From: Rhodococcus sp. 1163
Lineage (GTDB): Bacteria; Actinomycetota; Actinomycetes; Mycobacteriales; Mycobacteriaceae
Length of the DNA stretch: 32,408 nucleotides
Assembly: GCF_002091985.1 (NCBI RefSeq)
Contig: NZ_MKKX01000011.1
Coordinates: 1 to 32,408 of the forward strand
Direction: 5' to 3'
Part shown: in pieces, positions 26,157 through 32,408 of the stretch
How positions within the stretch are numbered: the first letter of the stretch is position 1
Layout: every line of letters begins with the position of its first letter
Made by a program: the position numbers and the translations under genes
Notes under the pieces: generated by a model
The model's input: the letters and a program-made list of their open reading frames with translations, nothing else
Told to the model about the DNA's origin: nothing
Database searches by the model: none

Positions 26157-26521
26157 TCAGAGTGATGACAATTCGCCTGGATGCACCCGAGTCCCCCACA
26201 AGGCGGTTGAACTGGCAGTTCAGGGAGTCGAGTGACCACCGACGTCCAGCCGGATTCGCACGCGTTCAACTCAAAAAGATGACTAAAAGATTGCACTTTC
26301 GAATCCGCCCAAAACCAAGAACATTCTGCACCGACCATCCTCGTTCACATGGTCACTCGACTCCACCAACAGCAAAGGAGTGACCTCCTGTCCCTCTCCA
26401 AGTATCCGACTGACGAGCCTGCAGGGCTCCCCGCCGAAACTCAGATCGGCGTCCGTGTCGGAGCATTCACCTAGTCTTCTGCCCATCCAGCTCGTCCCTT
26501 GGCAGAAAAGAGTCATCGACG

Positions 26522-26863
26522 ATGCCAGCGCAGGCGTGGGTCACTCTGATCATCGGACTGGTCGCCACCATCGGTGTCATCATCACCTGGCAACAGAAGA
26601 ACTCCGCAGACCGCCGCTCCGAGTGGTTTCGACGGACCACTTGGGCGTTCGATCGCACCTTCAGCACCTCCGACACCGAAGCCCAACTCGGATGGAAGGT
26701 GCTCGAAACTCTGGTCGCATCTAGACTGGCTACACGCAGCGACTCCGACATCGTCCAAGTCATCGCCGAGCAAATAGCGCTCGGAGACTCGGACACCGAT
26801 TACGACGAGGAGGCAGGAAATGACCACAGCAACACCGAAGAATCCGGCCCCGGCCATTCGTAG
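26522..26863 (+). CDS. Small membrane-anchored protein of unknown function
   Basis: The 113-residue product has one N-terminal span (WVTLIIGLVATIGVIITW, about 6-23). A basic stretch QQKNSADRRSEWFRR, a helical soluble domain and an acidic, Asp/Glu-rich C-terminus follow. Similar small proteins with one span and a WQQ..SADRRSEWWRR-like segment are common on actinobacterial mobile elements, but I know no function. The 3' end overlaps the next small gene by 44 bases. Confidence 0.6.
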   Translation: MPAQAWVTLIIGLVATIGVIITWQQKNSADRRSEWFRRTTWAFDRTFSTSDTEAQLGWKVLETLVASRLATRSDSDIVQVIAEQIALGDSDTDYDEEAGNDHSNTEESGPGHS

Positions 26864-26966
26864 CCTCGCCGTCCGCCGGGCAGCGGCACAGGCCGCGGTC
26901 GCAGCAAGCGCCAAAACCGGTCGGCCGGTCCCCGACGCCGTGCAAAAACTCGCCAACTCACGCTAA
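26820..26966 (+). CDS. 48-residue basic helical protein overlapping the previous gene
   Basis: ATG 26820 is preceded by GAGGAGG at good spacing. The product is Ala-, Arg- and Lys-rich (AIRSLAVRRAAAQAAVAASA, then KTGRPVPDAV) with no Cys and no membrane span. The start lies in the acidic tail of the preceding gene in another frame, so the two are probably co-translated. Function unknown. Confidence 0.55.
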   Translation: MTTATPKNPAPAIRSLAVRRAAAQAAVAASAKTGRPVPDAVQKLANSR

Positions 26967-27361
26967 AAGTTCGGGTGCGCTCGCCCCCATCCTTCGGCGC
27001 GATAGAGACGCGCACGAGAAACGCAGGGAGTCGCGTGACTTCGATGGTCGTGAACGGACATCTTGGTGCGCAAACCGCACTTACCGCACCGTCTCCGGAG
27101 CCGCTATGTCAACGCATCCTTCGGCACTCATAGTGCTATCGGATTATCAACGGTTGACTACTGCAATAACTTTGAGGCGGTGCCGTGCGTTCGGGACCTG
27201 AAACCATCGCTCGGTGACGTTATTGTTCACCAGCGCGCCGACGGTCCCTCTGGATCCGGACCGCGATTGGGAACTGTACGGTGCAGAAAGCTCGCCGACA
27301 AGACGAAACAGACCGGGACGTCTACTCGTGTCCGTGACCACGACGACCCTGCCGCGCAACG
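26967..27361. other. Gene-poor interval
   Basis: No convincing gene was found. A 62-codon plus-strand frame at 27214-27402 (GTG start, no ribosome binding site) and several longer frames on both strands have the composition of chance frames. Part of the interval may be debris between the small membrane pair and the immunity-like cluster. Confidence 0.4.
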
Positions 27362-28120
27362 TCAGTGGTAGTGCGAATACGGTTCCGGCGGTCGAGGATT
27401 GATGGTGTCGCATGTCCAGGTGATGTTCGCTCCCCGCCACGATCCGACGCACTCCAGCCCCGGGTGCTCCGCCGCAAGAGTATTCGCGACATCGGTCGAT
27501 CCGCCGACGTACGTCGACGTCAGATCGACATCCGTTGCGACGAACCATGCGCGATCCGCCGGCCACCACACGTGCGGCAAGAAGCCCTGCAGGTCCCGTG
27601 ACACGTCGGCCACAGCGCCGCGGACCAGTAGGTGCTTGCGACCGGGCATTACAAGACCCGTCTGATCACGTCGAACACCCTGCAGACCTACACCTTCCCA
27701 AAATCCGAAGAAGCAGTCATCAGGTGTGGTCGTGAGGCCGGCGAGAACCGAACCCAACACTTCTGCCTCGTTCACGCTCAACTCCCCCTCCTGCGGACTG
27801 TCCGTCCAGAGCGAACCCTGACCCGTCCCGCGGCCCTGCCGGACACCCGCCTCGATCATCGACCCCCACGCGACGCTCTGATGCATGACCGCGCCGAGCG
27901 CATCCGCAACGGTCGACCACCGCACGGGCACAGTAATGCCGGACGCCGACTCCATCCGGGCGGGATGGAGAACCCGGGAGTACGTCTCGAACCCGCCTGG
28001 CACGAGAGCTGTGACGGTTCCGTCGAATGTCGAGGTGCACTCGCTCACCCAGTCCCCAACCGACACATCCGAGAGGAGGTCGGTGAAGTACCACGGTTCA
28101 TCGTCTGCGCGGTCGGTCAT
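27362..28120 (-). CDS. Protein of unknown function, WPADRAW family, copy 1
   Basis: The 252-residue soluble protein shares with the product of 28585-29163 the blocks TTPDDCFFGFWEGVG, LLVRGAVADVSR and WWPADRAWFVATDVDLTSTY followed by VGGS. Proteins with 'F..WEG.G ... P.R.Y.L..G ... WWPADRAW.VATEID...T.VGGS' are widespread in actinobacteria and uncharacterised. The end is rich in Trp, Pro and His. The neighbouring SUKH gene suggests an immunity or antitoxin-like role, but this is inference from context only. Confidence 0.7.
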   Translation of the reverse strand: MTDRADDEPWYFTDLLSDVSVGDWVSECTSTFDGTVTALVPGGFETYSRVLHPARMESASGITVPVRWSTVADALGAVMHQSVAWGSMIEAGVRQGRGTGQGSLWTDSPQEGELSVNEAEVLGSVLAGLTTTPDDCFFGFWEGVGLQGVRRDQTGLVMPGRKHLLVRGAVADVSRDLQGFLPHVWWPADRAWFVATDVDLTSTYVGGSTDVANTLAAEHPGLECVGSWRGANITWTCDTINPRPPEPYSHYH

Positions 28121-28190
28121 ACCGGACAGACTGCCACCGAAAGTCGACCTTTCCTACGGAGCAAGGGCGCGGCGCGCCCACGGCAACAAC

Positions 28191-28231
28191 AACGAAGACG
28201 ACAACGAAGACGACAACGAAGACGACAACGA
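28191..28231 (+). repeat. 12-bp tandem repeat, three copies plus five bases
   Basis: AACGAAGACGAC is repeated three times without a mismatch, with a partial fourth unit, 70 bases upstream of the WPADRAW gene copy 1. In one frame it would encode repeats of Asn-Glu-Asp-Asp, but that frame has no recognisable gene around it. Confidence 0.8.
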
Positions 28232-28324
28232 TCGACGTCGCATCGTGCCCTCAGCTTCGGCCTTCAACATCGGAGGGAGGGGAGCCGAACATCCTGGTCA
28301 CCACAGATCACTCCCGACTTGTAA

Positions 28325-28597
28325 ATGAGTAAGCCGGTAACACACAGAGCCGGGTGGATCGCGAAAGCAATGTTGTGGCCCTTGTTCGCGTCCAACGTCA
28401 CGTTTGTCGCCGTGCGCGCGGTGTAGTTCGCCCGCGATGGGCTTCGGTATTCCCCACCTCTGGCCGACACCATTCTCGCGTTGGTCTTCTACCTCGTGAT
28501 CGTCGACACGCCCACTAGAAACCGTTGCGCTGCAGGGACTGTGCCTCGGCGCGCGCGTCGAACGCGTTCTTTGAGCCGTGGCCTTCAGAATCCGTAG
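28325..28597 (+). pseudogene. Possible small membrane protein with an amber codon
   Basis: From ATG 28325 the frame reads a basic start, a hydrophobic stretch LWPLFASNVTFVAVRAV, TAG (28424-28426), then FARDGLRYSPPLADTILALV and FYLVIVDTP. Two membrane-like spans on either side of one stop suggest a single broken gene. The evidence is composition only. Confidence 0.25.
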
Positions 28598-29163
28598 AAC
28601 GGTGGGTACTCGGTGGGATCGTCCGGCGTCGTATCGATTCGTGCGGTGCGAAGAAGATCAGCGATAGCGGACTCGCCGGCACCGATCGTGGCGAAGTGAG
28701 GGTCGACGTCGTTGGCGATGCACCACGCACGATCGGCCGGCCACACAAACGCGGGGATCGGCAGCTCACCCGAGTCGTCTCGGGCGTCCTTCCACCTCGA
28801 CACGTCCTCCGCAGTACCCCGGAAGAGGTAGCAGGGCCGCTCCGGGATCGAGACTGTCGCGGACTTGAAGTGGTCCAGGTTTTCGTAGCCCTCCCAGATC
28901 AGGAAATAGCACTCGTGCGGAGTGGTGGTGAACCGAACGAGCGTCGAGACAGCGATTCCGAGCTGGGCGATCTCGGACGGTCCGTCGTTGGCGAAGTCTG
29001 TGTCCATTTCGCGCTGACCGTCGTAGGTCGGGTCCGGGATGAACCTCAGCCGTGCATAGCGCTTGTACCCCGACGGGCCGCGGGTGACCAGATCCCACCA
29101 ATCGCGTCTCTGATCGATCAACCATTGAGCGGGTGAGCCGTCACGGCACGGAGTAATCGTCAC
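28585..29163 (-). CDS. Protein of unknown function, WPADRAW family, copy 2
   Basis: GGAGG seven bases upstream selects GTG 29163 within a frame open to 29256, giving 192 residues. Shared with copy 1 are TTPHECYFLIWEGYEN, YLFRGTAEDVSRW, then FVWPADRAWCIANDVDPHFA followed by TIGAGESAI. It lacks the ~70 N-terminal residues of copy 1. The two proteins are diverged paralogues about 450 bases apart on the same strand. Function unknown; the grouping with a SUKH protein suggests a role in immunity to toxins. Confidence 0.7.
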   Translation of the reverse strand: MTITPCRDGSPAQWLIDQRRDWWDLVTRGPSGYKRYARLRFIPDPTYDGQREMDTDFANDGPSEIAQLGIAVSTLVRFTTTPHECYFLIWEGYENLDHFKSATVSIPERPCYLFRGTAEDVSRWKDARDDSGELPIPAFVWPADRAWCIANDVDPHFATIGAGESAIADLLRTARIDTTPDDPTEYPPFYGF

Positions 29164-29310
29164 CTGGACGCCTCCGTCTCCCAATAACGCGCCTGTCGGA
29201 CGAAATCGGCAAGCGTGAACCGCAACAGCAGAATGTCTCGTAAGGTGGCGCCCCAAGGCGGGCCGCCGCTGCCCTTACCGCCACCTCGATGCTGCTGAAC
29301 TGCCGCAACG

Positions 29311-29928
29311 TCATTCGACGGTGTCCCAGTCCAGCACCCCGTTGTCGACCGCTGCGGTGTACCAGCCGATCGATATGCGATCAGTCACGGCCAACCTGAC
29401 GTCGCGGACGAACGCTTCCAAAGACGGCCAGATTGGCACACCCAGGTGCCCGCCGTCGTCTGATCGGTACGACACGCTCCCCCGCATCTCTCCCGAACGG
29501 GTGTCGCAATACATCAGATTCGAATCCCATGCCGCGATAGGGACGTACCCCGGTAGGAACAGGTGATCTTCTGCCTCGACGCCCGCCTCGATCGAGTTGT
29601 CGACGATCTCGGCGTAGGTCCCGTCGTACATATCTGGTTCTGTTGCAACGATATCCGCCATGACTTCGACCATGTCGGAATGCCGTTGAGGTATCTCCAC
29701 GACCTGCAGCAGACGTCCAGCCGGAACGACGAGTCCCGCGCCGCCGACTTCGTTCTGACCGTCGTGAAGGCCGAAGAACTCGCGAAGCTCGTCCGGCCAC
29801 GGAACCGTCGCTGTCTCGGCCCGCTTCACCGCGCTCTTCGACGCACATGGCCTGAGCGTTCGCGCCGTCACCGGCGCCACGTCACGCAGCGCAGTCACGA
29901 GGAGGTTCCACTCATGAGTCAACGACAT
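29311..29928 (-). CDS. SMI1/KNR4 (SUKH) domain protein, probable immunity protein
   Basis: The 205-residue protein has the SUKH pattern. WPDELREFFGLHDGQN (about 44-59) is the first helix and loop, GRLLQVVEI follows, then HLFLPGYVPIAAWDSNLMYC and DTRSGEMRGSV. SUKH proteins neutralise polymorphic toxins such as nucleases by direct binding in the cytoplasm. No toxin gene is intact beside it. The open frame upstream (29938-30096) ends nine bases before this start and may be the tail of a lost partner. Confidence 0.82.
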   Translation of the reverse strand: MSLTHEWNLLVTALRDVAPVTARTLRPCASKSAVKRAETATVPWPDELREFFGLHDGQNEVGGAGLVVPAGRLLQVVEIPQRHSDMVEVMADIVATEPDMYDGTYAEIVDNSIEAGVEAEDHLFLPGYVPIAAWDSNLMYCDTRSGEMRGSVSYRSDDGGHLGVPIWPSLEAFVRDVRLAVTDRISIGWYTAAVDNGVLDWDTVE

Positions 29929-29937
29929 TGCCCGACC

Positions 29938-30096
29938 CTACTGCGCAGAGGGATCATCGAATTTACGAGCCCACCCTCTGATCAAGCGAGTATCGGGTTT
30001 CCACGCGCCCAGCACCTCTTTGATCCGCCGGGCAAGCCGCCGAACTTCCTGGATCGATGCAAGCCGAATACGCTCCGCGCTCGCGGGATCAGATAG
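29938..30096 (-). pseudogene. C-terminal remnant of an unknown gene upstream of the SUKH gene
   Basis: The frame reads SAERIRLASIQEVRRLARRI, then KEVLGAWKPDTRLIRGWARK and ends at TAG 29938-29940. It is basic and helical and looks like real protein, but it is closed by a TAG at 30097 with no start codon. Its position directly upstream of an immunity gene is where a toxin would lie. Nothing else is recognised from 30100 to 30256. Confidence 0.3.
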
Positions 30097-30461
30097 CTAT
30101 TCCATTTTCGCATCCGATCGAGCCCAGCTCCGAACCTCGCGAAATCTCCGCCGGCGCCGCGAACAGTTTCTAAGCGGACTCGAGCCGCCGAACCATCCAC
30201 CGAATCCGACCCCTTGCTCGACTGGCAAAAGTGCCAACGCCAGGCATTGCGCAGGGCAAAGTGATGAGTAAGTGATGACCTTACGGTCCACAACCGTATC
30301 CACGCGGTACTTCTACGGCCGGCGACAACACCGAAGAGCAGGTCAGAAGCGGATACGCACGCCATCGATCGCAATCGAATCCCGGACAAACGGTTCCGCG
30401 AGTCGAATCATCGTCGATGGCGCGTACGAGGATCGCGACCTGGAGAAACATCGCCGAATTC

Positions 30462-30491
30462 ACTCATCACTTTGCCCTCAAAGTGATGAGT
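30462..30491. other. Perfect 13-bp hairpin of unit C
   Basis: ACTCATCACTTTG, loop CCCT, CAAAGTGATGAGT. It is placed 99 bases left of the core start, compared with 100 in unit B. The loop differs between the units while the arms are conserved. Confidence 0.7.
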
Positions 30492-30518
30492 AGACCTGAC
30501 TCCCCAAGGCAAAAAGAT

Positions 30519-30554
30519 GACCTCCTGACCTGCATTTCTGCTGGTCAGGAGGTC
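30519..30554 (-). terminator. Intrinsic terminator of unit C
   Basis: A perfect 12-bp stem (GACCTCCTGACC with its complement) is followed on the minus strand by ATCTTTTTG. It sits immediately after the tRNA-like 3' end, as in units A and B, with a different but fully paired stem. Confidence 0.8.
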
Positions 30555-30560
30555 CTTCTT

Positions 30561-30613
30561 GTGCGCCATCAGGGATTCGAACCCCGGACCCGCTGTAAAA
30601 GAGGTAACAATTC
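30561..30613 (-). other. Partial tRNA-Lys-like 3' end (unit C)
   Basis: These 53 bases are identical to 9063-9115. They hold the T-arm, acceptor 3' strand ATGGCGC and part of an anticodon-loop-like segment. No 5' tRNA half precedes it on the minus strand, so it is a fragment or an att core, not a working tRNA. Confidence 0.7.
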
Positions 30614-30919
30614 AAATGGATACACTTGCGTCCATTACAGGCCAGCTGAGCTGGGTATTCGGGAAGTCGAGTGACCACCGAGATCCGGGTAAATCCACCC
30701 GAATACGCCCCAAAGTGATGAGTAAACGATGACCACCGGCACCCTGCTCCTGGTCCGTCTGCGTCCCGCATAGTCCCCCATCGACCAAGCGGACCGCCAT
30801 GGACATTCGACTCCACCACGATTCAAAGTGATGAGTTCGAACGGCTCGGAAACACCGGCCTCCGGTAGTGGCGCGCCGGTCCGGGCGGACCAATGCTCTG
30901 CATATTCGCGATGCAGCAT

Positions 30920-31074
30920 ACTGCCGAAAGCAGAGAACCCGGGTCAGCTGCTCGAGCTGAATACCGAGTTCTTCGAACTTCTTCAACCGGGTCACGTCCA
31001 ACGACATAGCACCGATCTGTGCACCATGATTATAGCCATCTGTAGGACTGCCAACCGTGACATCACAAGCACTC
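30920..31074 (-). pseudogene. Unknown coding fragment cut by the IS3 element
   Basis: The minus-strand frame adjoining the IS end reads SACDVTVGSPTDGYNHGAQI, then MSLDVTRLKKFEELGIQLEQ and LTRVL, with protein-like composition. A second frame continues MLHREYAEHWSARTGAP. The frame is truncated at 31074 by the insertion. The original gene is not recognised. Confidence 0.25.
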
Positions 31075-31125
31075 TGAACCGTCCCGGGTTTGATGCCGCT
31101 TCGTTCTTTGTGAAGGATGAAGCAC

Positions 31126-31440
31126 ATGTCGAAGCGTTACCCGGCCGAGCAACGTGAGCGTGCGGTGAAGATGGTCCTCGACCACCTCCACGAGTACAAC
31201 TCCGTCTACGGCGCATGCAAGGCAATCGGACCGAAACTGGGTGTCGGCGCGGAGTCACTCCGGCTCTGGACACGCCAAGCTCAGATCGATGCCAACCAAA
31301 CTCCCGGTGCAACGACCGAGGAGCAACAGCGAATCAAGGAACTCGAGCGTGAGAACCGAGATCTCAAGGAAGCCAACGAAATTCTGAAGTCGGCATCGAT
31401 TTTCTTCGCGAGGGAGCTCGACCCTCGCCGCCGCAGATAG
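31126..31440 (+). CDS. IS3-family transposase OrfA
   Basis: The 104-residue protein has an N-terminal helix-turn-helix (YPAEQRERAVKMVLDH to VGAESLRLWTRQAQID). A leucine-zipper-like coiled coil follows (IKELERENRDLKEANEIL) and the conserved end SASIFFARELD. It binds the IS ends and forms the fused OrfAB transposase with OrfB. ATG 31126 is preferred over 31117 because AAGGA lies eight bases upstream of it and directly abuts the earlier one. Confidence 0.92.
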   Translation: MSKRYPAEQRERAVKMVLDHLHEYNSVYGACKAIGPKLGVGAESLRLWTRQAQIDANQTPGATTEEQQRIKELERENRDLKEANEILKSASIFFARELDPRRRR

Positions 31441-31457
31441 TCCAGTTCATCGATCAG

Positions 31458-32381
31458 ATGCGTGCACAGAACTACCGGGTCGAGTCGATCTGCCGCGTGC
31501 TCACCGAGCACGGCGTGCAGGTCGCCCCACGCACGTACCGCAACTGGAAGAGCGCACCACCATCGGCCCGCACGATCTCCGATGCGTACCTCACCGCCGC
31601 GCTCCGCGACACGGTCGGCGAACCTGAAGAGCTCTACGGCCGCCGCAAGATGTATCGCCACCTGCGCAGGAAGGGCCATAGCGCGGCTGCCTGCACAGTC
31701 GACCGACTGATGGGCGACGAGGGTATGTCCGGCGTTGTCCGAGGCAGGCGGCACCGCACCACGATTCAGGGCGGTAAGAATTCCACACGGGCCCCTGACC
31801 TGCTCGACCGTGATTTCACTTCCGAGGCCCCGAATCGGAAGTGGGTCACCGACTTCACGTACACCAGGACGTGGGCGGGGTTCGTCTACGTCGCGTTCGT
31901 CATCGACTGCTTCTCCCGAGCGATCGTCGGTTGGCACGCCTCGACGGTCAAAGACACCACTATGGTCACCACCGCGTTGAAGATGGCGCTGTGGCGACGA
32001 GATCACGGTGGACACCGCGTCGGACCCGGCCTCATTCATCACAGCGACGCCGGCAGCCAATACACCTCGATCGCGTTCGCGGAAACGCTTGTGCTCGAGG
32101 GCATTGCGGCATCGATCGGAAGTGTCGGAGATGCCTACGACAATGCGTTGGCGGAGAGCACAATTGGGTTATTCAAGACCGAGGCGGTATCGAAGCGGAG
32201 CCCGTTCCTGAACGGGCCGATGAAGACCATCGACGATGTCGAGTTTGCTACGATGGGGTGGGTCGACTGGTTCAACCAACGCCGACTCCACAGCACCCTC
32301 GACTACCTCACACCAGAAGAGTTCGAGGAGGTCTACTACAGTCAAGAATCGGCACTCCGCCCGGAGATGTTGCAAGCGTAG
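31458..32381 (+). CDS. IS3-family transposase OrfB (DDE integrase domain)
   Basis: The 307-residue protein has an HTH_21 helical segment (YGRRKMYRHLRRKGHSAAAC) and then an rve-type core. The catalytic Asp lies in WVTDFTYTRTWAGFVYVAFV, the second Asp in IHHSDAGSQYTS and the Glu in DNALAESTIGLFKTE, followed by RRLHSTLDYLTPEEFE. The frame is -1 to OrfA and is open upstream of ATG 31458 (PPQIVQFIDQ), as expected for an OrfAB fusion made by frameshifting near the OrfA stop. All catalytic residues are present. Confidence 0.93.
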   Translation: MRAQNYRVESICRVLTEHGVQVAPRTYRNWKSAPPSARTISDAYLTAALRDTVGEPEELYGRRKMYRHLRRKGHSAAACTVDRLMGDEGMSGVVRGRRHRTTIQGGKNSTRAPDLLDRDFTSEAPNRKWVTDFTYTRTWAGFVYVAFVIDCFSRAIVGWHASTVKDTTMVTTALKMALWRRDHGGHRVGPGLIHHSDAGSQYTSIAFAETLVLEGIAASIGSVGDAYDNALAESTIGLFKTEAVSKRSPFLNGPMKTIDDVEFATMGWVDWFNQRRLHSTLDYLTPEEFEEVYYSQESALRPEMLQA

Positions 32382-32408
32382 GAGCGGCAAGAAACCCGGG
32401 ACGGTTCA

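Larger units (their letters stand above)
26022..26385 (-). repeat. Unit B of the three-copy non-coding element
   Basis: This unit has the same order as units A and C: hairpin, terminator, tRNA-Lys-like 3' end (26122), motif copy at 26272-26294 (exactly 150 bases from the core start, as in A and C) and a short motif copy at 26373-26385 (251 bases). The flanks beyond the core are more diverged, and the left-hand motif is at best a degraded trace at about 25813. No gene is contained in the unit. Confidence 0.65.
30257..30836 (-). repeat. Unit C of the three-copy non-coding element
   Basis: This is the best-preserved unit. Motif copies lie at 30257-30280, 30479-30491 (hairpin arm), 30510-30522, 30711-30734 and 30824-30836. 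From the core start (30561) the right-hand copies are at 150 and 263 bases, exactly as in unit A, and the left-hand one at 304 (310 in A). The sequence aligns with unit A across the whole length, including the parts between motifs, so it arose by duplication or repeated insertion of one ancestral element. Confidence 0.75.
31075..32408 (+). mobile_element. Complete IS3-family insertion sequence, 1334 bp
   Basis: The left end starts TGAACCGTCCCGGGTTT and the right end is its exact complement (32392-32408). Allowing two mismatches, the inverted repeat extends to about 26 bases. OrfA and OrfB lie inside in the order and relative frame (-1) usual for IS3 elements. Both genes look intact, so the copy may be active. 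The window ends on the last base of the element, so the target duplication cannot be seen. Confidence 0.92.

Noticed and set aside
28191..28231. CRISPR array
   Set aside because: The 12-bp repeats are directly adjacent without spacers.

Overview
The window is high-GC actinobacterial DNA, most likely from Rhodococcus or a close mycolate relative. This rests on codon use, frequent GTG starts, the MbcA/MbcT-like RES toxin-antitoxin pair, DesK/DesR-type regulation and the actinobacterial look of the IS elements. No ribosomal, replication or complete tRNA gene is present. It reads as an accessory region built by repeated insertion and decay: several clear pseudogenes lie among intact genes.

Region 1 (1-4580). 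The start of an IS3-type transposase leaves the left edge. Two unrecognised membrane-associated proteins (283-1152 and 1600-2592) sit between two inverted copies of an IS-end-like sequence, with a serine-recombinase remnant between them. An IS1380-family element (about 2684-4380) follows; an in-frame amber codon has broken its transposase.

Region 2 (4578-8540) is a small defence / NAD-depletion island. It holds a stand-alone SIR2-domain protein, a decayed RES-domain gene on the opposite strand at its 5' end, and a complete RES toxin with its Xre/MbcA/ParS-type antitoxin. A GGTACG operator lies in front of the antitoxin.

Region 3 (8753-30836) is marked by three related non-coding units at 8753-9338, 26022-26385 and 30257-30836. 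Each carries, on the minus strand, the 3' end of a tRNA-Lys-like gene (35 bp identical in all three) followed directly by an intrinsic terminator. Around these lie repeated CAAAGTGATGA-type motifs at fixed distances. The simplest reading is a tandem array of elements integrated at a tRNA-Lys gene, with each unit an att junction.

Between unit A and unit B lie an alpha/beta hydrolase, a frameshifted MerR gene, a TAP-like lipoprotein hydrolase, a broken DUF418 gene, a quinone-oxidoreductase/TetR divergent pair, a SnoaL-like protein and IS3 debris. Next is a tightly coupled five-gene operon (small membrane protein, ABC ATPase, permease, histidine kinase, response regulator). A second ABC-2 exporter (ATPase and permease) follows with a MerR regulator and a decayed duplicate of its ATPase. 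TGACnnnnGTCA palindromes lie upstream of the operon, of the decayed ATPase and of the second exporter, suggesting that the response regulator controls all three.

Between unit B and unit C are a small membrane protein with an overlapping 48-residue gene, two paralogous proteins of unknown function sharing a WPADRAW motif, and a SUKH (SMI1/KNR4) protein. Together these resemble an orphan immunity-gene cluster. The window ends exactly at the right end of a complete IS3-family element (31075-32408).
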